This document shows positions 36,302-43,964 of a stretch of 64,000 nt of DNA, in pieces; within the stretch, counting starts at the first letter, position 1; each line of letters opens with the position of its first letter. Location: assembly GCA_002702705.1 (NCBI GenBank), contig PABH01000053.1, positions 1 to 64,000 on the forward strand. Direction: 5' to 3'. Source of the stretch: Anaerolineaceae bacterium (GTDB lineage Bacteria; Chloroflexota; Anaerolineae; Anaerolineales; Anaerolineaceae). The notes under the pieces were generated by a model. That model searched no databases, was not told where the DNA came from, and worked only from the letters and a program-made list of their open reading frames with translations. Position numbers and translations under genes: made by a program.

Positions 36302-36487
36302 ATGGCAAAGTGTGAAAAATGTGGAAAAGCAACTACATTCGGACATAATCGCAGTTTTTCCATGCGGGCTACAAATCGAAAATTCAAACCAAATTTGCAA
36401 AAGGTTAGTGTTTTTGAAGGTGGTCGAAAAGTCCGAAAAACGCTGTGCACACGGTGCATCCGTACTTTGGTCAAAACAACAGTTTAA
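36302..36487 (+). CDS. rpmB: 50S ribosomal protein L28
   Basis: A 61-residue L28 protein (bL28) with MAKCEKCGKA at the start and the C-terminal CTRCIRTL. Four cysteines, CEKC and CTRC, indicate the zinc-binding (C+) form rather than the cysteine-free form used under zinc limitation. AAAGGATCC precedes the ATG. It is divergent from Asp23-fakA and ends at a hairpin terminator shared with rpe. Confidence 0.95.
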   Translation: MAKCEKCGKATTFGHNRSFSMRATNRKFKPNLQKVSVFEGGRKVRKTLCTRCIRTLVKTTV

Positions 36488-36510
36488 GTTATATTGATCA
36501 ACTAGACTTA

Positions 36511-36540
36511 AATCACGACATTTGTCGTGATTTTTGTTTT
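36511..36540. terminator. Terminator between rpmB and rpe
   Basis: AATCACGACA (36511-36520) and TGTCGTGATT (36523-36532) form a stem closed by a tight loop, followed by TTTTGTTTT. The A-rich 5' side also gives a usable signal for the convergent rpe transcript. Confidence 0.8.
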
Positions 36541-37193
36541 TAAGAAGCATTTGATCGTAAAGCATTCACACCAGCCATAATTCCATCAGAATGTTTATAA
36601 ATTGCCGTGGCAGCTACAATAACGTCCGCTCCTGCTTTTTTTACTAAATTAATATTTGTGTGATTAATTCCTCCGTCAACTTGAATTAATGTATTAAGAT
36701 TTCTTTCCTTAATCATCTTTTTTAATATGGAAATTTTGGGTAACATTTCAGGCATAAATAATTGTCCTGAATAACCAGGATTTACTGTCATTACCAGTAT
36801 CATATCTACAAATGGTAGAAAGTATTCAATTGCGGTTAAATTTGTACCGGGGTTTAACACTATTGTGGGCTTAACACCCAGTTCTCGAATTTGCTGAATT
36901 GTTCTTAATGCATTAGGGTTGTTTTCAGTGTGGATACCGATGCGATTAGCCCCATGTTCTGCAAAAGCATGGATATGTTTTTCCGGCTCAACAATCATTA
37001 AATGGACATCTAATGGCAAGTTGGAAACTTTACGGCAATGATCTAACATGAATGGACCAATTGTAATATTGGGTACAAATTTTCCATCCATTACATCGAT
37101 GTGTAACCAGTCTACACCGGCTTTTTCGGTTTCGATGATTTGATCCCCAAAATTCGTAAAGTCAGAAGATATTATTGAAGCAGATAGTATCAT
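36540..37193 (-). CDS. rpe: Ribulose-phosphate 3-epimerase
   Basis: A 217-residue TIM-barrel epimerase interconverting ribulose- and xylulose-5-phosphate in the pentose phosphate pathway. Signature segments include LHIDVMDGKFVPNITIGP, HLMIVEP, VMTVNPGYSGQ and QVDGGI, carrying the metal His/Asp ligands. It is 18 bp downstream of the PknB-like kinase gene on the same strand and convergent with rpmB. Confidence 0.96.
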   Translation of the reverse strand: MILSASIISSDFTNFGDQIIETEKAGVDWLHIDVMDGKFVPNITIGPFMLDHCRKVSNLPLDVHLMIVEPEKHIHAFAEHGANRIGIHTENNPNALRTIQQIRELGVKPTIVLNPGTNLTAIEYFLPFVDMILVMTVNPGYSGQLFMPEMLPKISILKKMIKERNLNTLIQVDGGINHTNINLVKKAGADVIVAATAIYKHSDGIMAGVNALRSNAS

Positions 37194-37211
37194 GATCTTT
37201 CCTGTTGAAAG

Positions 37212-38270
37212 TTAATTAAAAGTGAACCAAATAAAAAGCCAAAAAGGAATTAAGCCGCCAGCCAGAAGAAAAGCGAGCAATCCTAACAGAATAGTTCCCC
37301 AATCTAGTGATGAGCGTGTTGGTATAGGTTTGGGGGGTTGTTGTTGTTCTTGAAAGTGATTTGATGAATAATTTATGGATGGAGGCGGTGTGACTGGTAA
37401 TGGATAAACTGAATTTTGAAAAAGACCCGAATCCATTTGTTTTCTGAAATTTTCAAGCACCCTGCTTAATTGATCAGCAGTGCGATACCGTGAAGAAGGT
37501 TCTTTTGACAAAACTTTAAGTATGATTTGTTCCAACGGTTTGGGAATATCAGGGTTTATTTTTCTGGGAGATACCGGTTGAGATTCCAAATGTAATTTAA
37601 TCATTTGATTGGCATCTTTAGAATAAAAAGGAAGCTTACCGGTCAATACTTCATACATGACAACACCAAGACTATAAACATCAGATGCTGGAGACGGTGC
37701 TTCTCCATTGGCTTGTTCGGGAGATAAATATTGCGGTGAGCCCCAAACTATATTACTTTTTTCATCTGGTTGAATGGAGGCTAGAGCTCGAGCAATACCG
37801 AAATCGGTCACTTTAACTCGTTTGTCTGGAGCAACTAAAATATTATGCGGTTTAACATCACAATGAACAATACCCGCGCGGTGCGCATAGCCAATACCAG
37901 CTGATGCCTGAATTAAAATATCAAGACCTTCATCAATACTCAGTTTTTCACGTTCTTGAATAATCTTTTTTAGATGAGTACCAGGAATGTACTCCATGAT
38001 GATAAATAATTGTTCACCTTCTAAACCAAAATCGTGAACAGTCACAATATTAGGATGTGATAAATTCGCAGCCGCTTTTGCTTCTTGATGAAATCGCTTA
38101 CGGAACCCTTCGTCTTTTGAAAAGTCTGGTCTTAAGATTTTTACCGCAACAAATCGTTCAAGATTAAGGTCCTTTGCACGGTAAACAACAGCCATCCCAC
38201 CTGCGCCTAAAGTTTGCAGAAGTTGGTATCGATTATCTAAGATTGGAGTAGCGGAGTTTATTGATTCCAT
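37212..38270 (-). CDS. Membrane-anchored Ser/Thr protein kinase (PknB-like)
   Basis: A 352-residue Hanks-type kinase: glycine loop GAGGMAVVY, lysine K44, catalytic HCD (136-138; usual HRD) with KPHNIL, DFG at 156-158 and SPEQ activation-segment end. A proline-rich linker leads to one C-terminal transmembrane helix (about 322-350), with almost nothing outside, so no PASTA or other sensor domain. It is divergent from an SH3b protein gene, a plausible partner. HCD instead of HRD is uncommon but found in active kinases. Confidence 0.9.
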   Translation of the reverse strand: MESINSATPILDNRYQLLQTLGAGGMAVVYRAKDLNLERFVAVKILRPDFSKDEGFRKRFHQEAKAAANLSHPNIVTVHDFGLEGEQLFIIMEYIPGTHLKKIIQEREKLSIDEGLDILIQASAGIGYAHRAGIVHCDVKPHNILVAPDKRVKVTDFGIARALASIQPDEKSNIVWGSPQYLSPEQANGEAPSPASDVYSLGVVMYEVLTGKLPFYSKDANQMIKLHLESQPVSPRKINPDIPKPLEQIILKVLSKEPSSRYRTADQLSRVLENFRKQMDSGLFQNSVYPLPVTPPPSINYSSNHFQEQQQPPKPIPTRSSLDWGTILLGLLAFLLAGGLIPFWLFIWFTFN

Positions 38271-38402
38271 AATTAAGGTTAGAATTACTTTAGCAAATTA
38301 TAACATACAGGCTATTGCCGCAATTGAAAAATTCTTAATCATCATTGTAGAATAGATAGATAAAAATCGGAAGTTTTTATAGAATTATTGGGAGAATAAT
38401 TT

Positions 38403-38870
38403 ATGAATCGGACCTGGGGCACTGTGGTTTTAGGATTGTTGATAACCTTGTTAATTATATTTTTTGCAATTCTCGGGTTATATTTTTTGCCGGATAATTC
38501 CAAAACAAGTTTGAATCCTACAGCAATCGTTACCGTAATTGAAGCCCCAATCGCTACTTCCATTCCGCGAGAGACCTGGGTACCTTCTCCTACACCGGAA
38601 CTAACCACTGAACCAATCACTACAGGTGGATTAAAGATGGGTGAATATGCACAAATTTACGGAACGGATGGTGATGGATTAAGGATTCGAACAGGCCCTG
38701 GGCAATCTTACAATGTAAATTTCATTGGCTTGGATTCAGAAGTGTTTTTAATTATTGGTGGACCTGAAGAAGCAGATGGATATGTTTGGTGGCATCTTGA
38801 GGCACCATACGATGAGGGCAGAAATGGTTGGGCTGCTGAAAATTATTTAAGAATTGTTACAACTCCATAA
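38403..38870 (+). CDS. Membrane-anchored SH3b-domain protein
   Basis: A 155-residue protein: one N-terminal transmembrane helix (about 8-28), a Thr/Pro/Ser-rich spacer, then an SH3b domain (about 80-150; DGLRIRTGPGQSYN, WWHLEAP and GWAAENYL). SH3b domains bind cell-wall or other surface ligands. The gene is divergent from the membrane kinase gene and 133 bp from it. GGGAGAATAATTT precedes the ATG. The ligand is unknown. Confidence 0.82.
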   Translation: MNRTWGTVVLGLLITLLIIFFAILGLYFLPDNSKTSLNPTAIVTVIEAPIATSIPRETWVPSPTPELTTEPITTGGLKMGEYAQIYGTDGDGLRIRTGPGQSYNVNFIGLDSEVFLIIGGPEEADGYVWWHLEAPYDEGRNGWAAENYLRIVTTP

Positions 38871-38881
38871 TGAGGTTATCC

Positions 38882-39238
38882 ATGTTACCAATTGCAATTA
38901 ATGTTCAAAAAAAAGATCGAATAGTGGAAATTGAGTGGGATGATTCCCATCATAGTATATTTGAATTTGGCTTATTACGAGCAGCGTGTCCATGTGCTAC
39001 ATGCCGTGGTGGGCATGAAAATATGAAAGCGGAACCTGATAGTGATGTCTTTGATAAAATCTTACCTGACAGTGAAATGACCCGCATTCAAAGTATTGAA
39101 TTGGTTGGTACTTATGCCGTCTCCATAACCTGGGAAGATGGACACCATTATGGGATTTATAACTGGCCTTTCTTGCGATTATTATGCAACTGTGATCAGT
39201 GCGCTTCAAAAAGAGCAAATAAATTAGTTACCGATTAA
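38882..39238 (+). CDS. DUF971 protein with two CxCxxC motifs
   Basis: A 118-residue DUF971 (GBBH-like N-terminal) protein. It has two identical-spacing motifs, C36-C38-C41 (CPCATC) and C102-C104-C107 (CNCDQC), good metal or Fe-S sites. DUF971 is also a C-terminal domain in HCF101-type Fe-S carriers, where it follows DUF59 and the P-loop domain; here it is a free protein, and the window also encodes an Mrp lacking its CxxC. GAGGTT favours ATG 38882 over ATG 38870, which sits on the SH3b stop. Confidence 0.82.
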   Translation: MLPIAINVQKKDRIVEIEWDDSHHSIFEFGLLRAACPCATCRGGHENMKAEPDSDVFDKILPDSEMTRIQSIELVGTYAVSITWEDGHHYGIYNWPFLRLLCNCDQCASKRANKLVTD

Positions 39239-39257
39239 AGTAGTAAACTACCTGATT

Positions 39258-40676
39258 TTATAGGTCATAATACATGGCGAATTCATAAGGATGAGGACGG
39301 ATTTGAATTTCCTGAATTTCTTTCTTTTTAGTTTTAATCCAAAGATCAATAAGTGATTTTGGAAATACATCGTTTTCTAACAAGAATTGATGGTCATTAG
39401 AAAGTGCGTTTAACGCCTCATCCAAACTGGTAGGAAGACTTTTTATAGTTGCACGCTTTTCATCTGACCATGAAAATATGTCTTCATTAATTGGCCCAAA
39501 ACCATGTTTGGTTGGATCAATTTTATTCCGAATGCCGTCAATTCCTGCCATTAACATGGCTGCCATAGCCAGATAAGGATTACAAGTGGCATCTGGTGGA
39601 CGAAATTCGAAACGCACCATATCAGGTTCAGTGGCGTATTTAGGTACTCTGATCGCTGCACTACGATTTCCGCTCGAAAAGAATGCATTGACAGGTGCTT
39701 CATAACCCGGAATAAGCCGTCGATAACTATTGGTGCTAGGGTTTGTGAAAGCTAAAACTGCTGGAGCATGAATCAGTAAACCGCCAATGTAATAAAGAGC
39801 AGTTTGACTTAACAGATTTGGTTGTGACGCGTCATAATAAAGATTTTTTCCATCTTTTATCAATTGCTGGTGAAAATGCATACCACTGCCGGCCTCACCA
39901 AAGAGAGGTTTTGGTAAAAAAGTTACAGACTGACCAGCCTCATGGGCGATCATTTTTGTGACATATTTAATAATTAACGCAGCATCACCAGATTCGATTA
40001 GCCCCATTAAGGGTGTTTCAATTTCATGTTGCCCCGGACCGCCGACTTCATGATGATGATATTTTACGGGGACTCCTAAGGTTTCCAGTGTTTCAACCAT
40101 TTTTGCACGCAGTCGAAAATTTTGATCTTTTGGTGGAATCGCATGGTAGCCACCATGTGGGGTAATTAAATGTCCGTGATTTGAGTGGTGACTATTCCAC
40201 ATGGCTTCGTTAGAATCAACCGAATATGAAGCTGAATTGATATGGTTTTCAAAACAAACATGATTAAATAAATAAAATTCAAATTCTGGGCCCCATATAC
40301 TTTGGTCAGCGATCTGAGTTTGTTTTAAGAAGCTTTCTGCTTTTCTCGCAATCTCTCTTGGTTCTCCCGTAAAAAGAATTTTTGAATCGGCTTCTACTGT
40401 ATTACAAATGAAACTTAATGTACTGGTTTCCCAAAAGGGATCAATGAATCCGGTTGATAAATCCGGAATTAATGCCATATCTCCTGATGCAACACTCTTA
40501 AAACCCACACTAGATCCATCAAAACCAATTCCAGCTTTCATTAAATCAGGCGTAAATTCTCGTTTCGTGATGGTGACATGGTGCCAGCGGCCCCATAAAT
40601 CACAAAATTTTAAATCAATCATTTTAATATCATTTTGTTGAACATATTGATGGGCTTCATTAAAATTTTTGAACAT
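39258..40676 (-). CDS. glnA: Glutamine synthetase type I
   Basis: A 472-residue GSI enzyme that condenses glutamate and ammonia. Motifs include GFDGSSV, PKPLFGEAGSGMHFHQQL and NRSAAIRVP. Length and the extra loop fit the GSI-beta subtype, but the adenylylation tyrosine of the NLYDLP motif is not there: the aligned segment is DIFSWS with Phe401. Regulation by GlnE-type adenylylation is thus unlikely. GGGAGAACA precedes ATG 40676. It faces a long intergenic region that also serves the STK gene. Confidence 0.93.
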   Translation of the reverse strand: MFKNFNEAHQYVQQNDIKMIDLKFCDLWGRWHHVTITKREFTPDLMKAGIGFDGSSVGFKSVASGDMALIPDLSTGFIDPFWETSTLSFICNTVEADSKILFTGEPREIARKAESFLKQTQIADQSIWGPEFEFYLFNHVCFENHINSASYSVDSNEAMWNSHHSNHGHLITPHGGYHAIPPKDQNFRLRAKMVETLETLGVPVKYHHHEVGGPGQHEIETPLMGLIESGDAALIIKYVTKMIAHEAGQSVTFLPKPLFGEAGSGMHFHQQLIKDGKNLYYDASQPNLLSQTALYYIGGLLIHAPAVLAFTNPSTNSYRRLIPGYEAPVNAFFSSGNRSAAIRVPKYATEPDMVRFEFRPPDATCNPYLAMAAMLMAGIDGIRNKIDPTKHGFGPINEDIFSWSDEKRATIKSLPTSLDEALNALSNDHQFLLENDVFPKSLIDLWIKTKKKEIQEIQIRPHPYEFAMYYDL

Positions 40677-41040
40677 TGTTCTCCCTGATTAACGCATTAA
40701 GTTTATTTGAATGAAAGATAGAAAGTGCTTGTTTCATTCTACAAATCCGTAATGACTCCTGATAGTTACAGGTATCGTATTTAAGGATGCCTCTTATCCA
40801 TAATCCATTTGACATTCAACATGCATTTTTATGCAATGTGTTCTTCCATTCATCATTCTTAAATTGAATGTGCATGACCGGATTTTGTTGAAAAAAATTT
40901 TATAAACAATCGTTATTATTTATTTATAATGAATTTGCAAAAAGACACTTCGTGATTTTTTGATACTTCTATATTTTTATTATTGTTTTTGATGCTCAGA
41001 TAAAAAGGAGGAGACAATTTATTAAAGAGGGGGGTTGATA
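40677..41040. other. Intergenic region between glnA and the kinase operon
   Basis: About 360 bp without a gene, between divergent genes. It holds nested dyads: ACATTCAA (40812-40819) with TTGAATGT (40864-40871), enclosing TGCAT-TTTT-ATGCA (40822-40835). A TTGACA lies at 40809-40814 with only a weak TATGCA downstream, and a TATAAT at 40925-40930 without an obvious -35. A strong Shine-Dalgarno-like run lies at 41005-41012 with no start codon behind it. Promoters for both operons are expected here. Confidence 0.4.
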
Positions 41041-41154
41041 ATGGTTGCAAATCAAATGTTTGCATTTTATAATCATTTACAATATCAAATAAAAAAGGTG
41101 ACAACTTGGTTTTTGATTTTGATGAAAACAATCAAAAAAATAGAGGGTTTCTAG
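41041..41154 (+). CDS. Possible 37-residue leader peptide before the kinase operon
   Basis: ATG 41041 follows GGGGGG TTGATA, a strong ribosome binding site at good spacing, and opens a 37-residue frame that ends at 41154. It overlaps the start of the kinase gene (TTG 41106) in another frame by 49 bp. The middle of the peptide is hydrophobic. It could couple translation to the kinase or be a small membrane peptide; it could also be a chance frame. A dyad TGCAAA-N7-TTTGCA lies inside its first codons (41046-41064). Confidence 0.35.
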   Translation: MVANQMFAFYNHLQYQIKKVTTWFLILMKTIKKIEGF

Positions 41155-43028
41155 ATACCCAAAAAATAACTTCCAGCTTTAATCCTCACGAAAGCAAATC
41201 TTTCACTCAGCTTCAATCTGGAACAGTGCTTGTTAATCGATATCAGATTCAAGACGTCATTGGCGTAGGAGGAATGGGGTCCGTTTACCGTGCTAGAGAT
41301 AACCACTTTCCTAATGTTGTGAAATATGTTGCTGTAAAAGAAATGATTATTAACGCACCAGACCCATTGGTGCGCGAAACTATCGTGACAAATTTTGAAC
41401 GTGAAGCGAATATTCTCGTTACATTAAATCATCCATCCATTCCACAAATCTATGATTATTTTTCTAAAGACGAGCGCTCTTATTTGGTAATGGAATACAT
41501 CGCTGGTAAAGATTTAGAATCGATTTTAGCCGAAAATGATGGTCCATTACCTGAAGAGAAAGTAATGGCCTGGACTATTGAATTGTGTGATGTGTTAAGC
41601 TTTTTACATGGCCATCAACCGGAACCAATCATTTTTCGAGATATAAAACCCAGCAATATTATGATTGACCAATATGGAAAGGTAAAACTGGTTGATTTTG
41701 GTATCGCAAAAACTTTCCGATCCGGACAAAAAGGTACGATGATTGGTACGGAAGGCTATTCACCACCTGAGCAATATCGGGGTGAAGCCACACCAGTGGC
41801 AGATATATATGCATTGGGTGCAACGATTCATCATTTGTTAACAAATAAAGATCCCCGTGTAGAAGCGCCTTTTTCTTTTAATGAAAGAATGATACGTTCT
41901 ATTAATCCATTAATTTCTACTGAATTGGAAGTTGTTATTTACACAGCTCTTCATTATGACCCTGAAGATCGTTTTAAAACCACCGAAGATTTAAAACAAG
42001 CATTGGTATTGGCAGCAAGAAAAACTGGCATGTTGTCCAAAATAAATGTTAACAAAATCAACAAAGAACAAAATATTAAACCAATTTGGACCTTTAAATG
42101 TGAAGATGAAATCAGGGGATCAGTTCTTTATGAAAATGGTAGTGTCTATTGCGGTTCTTATGACAATAATCTTTACTCAGTTAATGCATCTGATGGTTCA
42201 TTCAATTGGAAATACCCGACTGAAGGTGGAGTTATTACCAAACCTACCTATCAGGATGGATTAATTCTGATAGGGTCGGAAGATGGTGGTTTACATGCTG
42301 TTTCAAGCAGAACAGGTAAACGGACCTGGTTTTTTAAAGCTGATGGACCAATACGAAGTTCAGCAAATATTGCGGAAGGGCATGCTTTTTTTGGGGCTGA
42401 TGATGGTTATTTGTATGCGGTAAACTTACTCTCAAATCGTTTAACATGGCGAGTAGAAAGTGGAGCACCTATCCGAACAACACCATTTGTTTCCAAAGAT
42501 TTTGTTTATGCCGGAACTGAAATGGGTGATTTTTTCAGCGTTGATTTCCGGGGACAAATTAAGTGGCGATTTAAAGCCAAAAGAGCCATTACTTCTTCTC
42601 CATTGGTTTCGGATGGAATTGTTTATTTTGCATCTTTAGATGCCCAATTTTATGCACTTGATTCCAAATCTGGTTGGGTTGTTTGGCGTTTTCGGATGGA
42701 AAAAGGATCTATTTCCTCCCCATGTAAAAAAGATAACAATGTTATTTTTGGCTCAGCTGATGGTTTTATTTATTGTCTTGATTCTGGCAATGCTAAAGAA
42801 ATTTGGAGTTTTAAAACAGACCATCAAGTTAGTGGTTCCCCGGTAATTTATAAGGATGGCGTTTACTGTGGTACTGCTGATGGCACCATGTACTGCCTTG
42901 ATTTCAATAAGGGTCATTTACGATGGAAATATAAAACGGGTGGACCAATTACAGGCACACCGACTGTTGTAAATGATGTAATTTATTTTGGATCAAGTGA
43001 TCATATGATTTATGCTCTTTATGCTTAA
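41106..43028 (+). CDS. Ser/Thr kinase fused to a PQQ-like beta-propeller
   Basis: A 640-residue protein. The kinase domain (about 45-305) has GVGGMGSVY, lysine K78, catalytic FRD (177-179, instead of HRD) followed by KPSNIM, and DFG at 197-199. Residues from about 320 form roughly seven PQQ-like blades, repeated WxF/Y..YAVD-type units such as VYAGTEMGDFFSVD, resembling AfsK-type kinases. There is no clear transmembrane helix, so the protein is probably cytoplasmic. TTG 41106 with AAAGGTGAC upstream is the likely start. It heads the PP2C/J-vWA/FHA set. Confidence 0.9.
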   Translation: MVFDFDENNQKNRGFLDTQKITSSFNPHESKSFTQLQSGTVLVNRYQIQDVIGVGGMGSVYRARDNHFPNVVKYVAVKEMIINAPDPLVRETIVTNFEREANILVTLNHPSIPQIYDYFSKDERSYLVMEYIAGKDLESILAENDGPLPEEKVMAWTIELCDVLSFLHGHQPEPIIFRDIKPSNIMIDQYGKVKLVDFGIAKTFRSGQKGTMIGTEGYSPPEQYRGEATPVADIYALGATIHHLLTNKDPRVEAPFSFNERMIRSINPLISTELEVVIYTALHYDPEDRFKTTEDLKQALVLAARKTGMLSKINVNKINKEQNIKPIWTFKCEDEIRGSVLYENGSVYCGSYDNNLYSVNASDGSFNWKYPTEGGVITKPTYQDGLILIGSEDGGLHAVSSRTGKRTWFFKADGPIRSSANIAEGHAFFGADDGYLYAVNLLSNRLTWRVESGAPIRTTPFVSKDFVYAGTEMGDFFSVDFRGQIKWRFKAKRAITSSPLVSDGIVYFASLDAQFYALDSKSGWVVWRFRMEKGSISSPCKKDNNVIFGSADGFIYCLDSGNAKEIWSFKTDHQVSGSPVIYKDGVYCGTADGTMYCLDFNKGHLRWKYKTGGPITGTPTVVNDVIYFGSSDHMIYALYA

Positions 43029-43055
43029 TATAGTTTGTTCGCCGTGGAGGAGAAT

Positions 43056-43955
43056 TTGTTAAATTCATTAAAAAACTTATTTCGACGAAAACAGCCCAAA
43101 AAAATTTTTGTGAATGTAGAGACTGCTCCACTTTCTGAAGAACAGTTAAAACGTGTAACGCGTCAGAATATTGAAATTAGTCCAACTCAATTTATTGTGG
43201 GGTGCGGTCAATCTGTTGGGAAACAAAGAGACCACAATGAAGATGCAATTTTTTATTTTAGCGCTATCTTTGCTGATGGGAATAAAGATGTACAATTTGG
43301 TGTATTTGTCGTTGCAGATGGAATGGGAGGGCATCAATTTGGTGAGGTAGCCAGTGGTTCGGCAGCCAGAGCGATGGGAGAATATCTTGTTCAAAAACTT
43401 TATTTTCCATTGTTCAGTATTGAATCAGAAATGCCAACCGAAAGTTTGCAAGAAATTATGGAAAATGGCGTAAAAAATGCCCAAAATGCTGTCGTTAGAA
43501 ATGCTCCAGGTGGAGGAACAACATTAACAGCTGTTTTGATTTTGGGTGAACAGGTAACAATTGCACATGTTGGTGATTCACGACTCTATAATATATATCC
43601 TGATGGTAGGATGGAAGCTATGACCAATGACCATTCATTGGTTCAACGTTTATTGGAATTAGGTCAAATAACTGAGAAAGAAGCTGAAAATCACCCAAAT
43701 AAAAATGTATTATATCGGGCTTTAGGCCAATCTGAGCCATTCAAACCAGATATTCAGACTTCACCTTTACCAAAACCAGGATACATATTAATTTGCAGCG
43801 ATGGTTTGTGGGGATTAGTTTCTGAGGATGAAATTTTTAGGATAATATCGTCTGAAGAATGTCCATCAAAAGCTTGTTCGTTATTAGTTGATGCAGCAAA
43901 TCAAGCTGGAGGACCAGATAATATTAGCGCCGTGTTGATAAAAACGTATTCATAA
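43056..43955 (+). CDS. PP2C-family Ser/Thr phosphatase
   Basis: A 299-residue PPM phosphatase with every metal-binding motif: RDHNED, VADGMGGH, HVGDSRLY, CSDGLWGL and GGPDNIS. It should remove phosphates placed by the adjacent kinase. The N-terminal 45 residues are basic and not part of the fold. GGAGG (43046-43050) favours TTG 43056; an upstream in-frame TTG 43035 and GTG 43044 lie before or on that site. It follows the kinase by 27 bp and precedes the J/vWA gene by 9 bp. Confidence 0.92.
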   Translation: MLNSLKNLFRRKQPKKIFVNVETAPLSEEQLKRVTRQNIEISPTQFIVGCGQSVGKQRDHNEDAIFYFSAIFADGNKDVQFGVFVVADGMGGHQFGEVASGSAARAMGEYLVQKLYFPLFSIESEMPTESLQEIMENGVKNAQNAVVRNAPGGGTTLTAVLILGEQVTIAHVGDSRLYNIYPDGRMEAMTNDHSLVQRLLELGQITEKEAENHPNKNVLYRALGQSEPFKPDIQTSPLPKPGYILICSDGLWGLVSEDEIFRIISSEECPSKACSLLVDAANQAGGPDNISAVLIKTYS

Positions 43956-43964
43956 AGAGGGGGT

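Noticed and set aside
36170-36565. Minus-strand frame across rpmB
   Set aside because: It overlaps rpmB completely; L28 is certain on the plus strand.
41106-43028. PQQ-like propeller as a quinoprotein dehydrogenase
   Set aside because: It is fused to a kinase, has no signal peptide and lacks recognisable catalytic residues; a protein-interaction or sensor role fits better.
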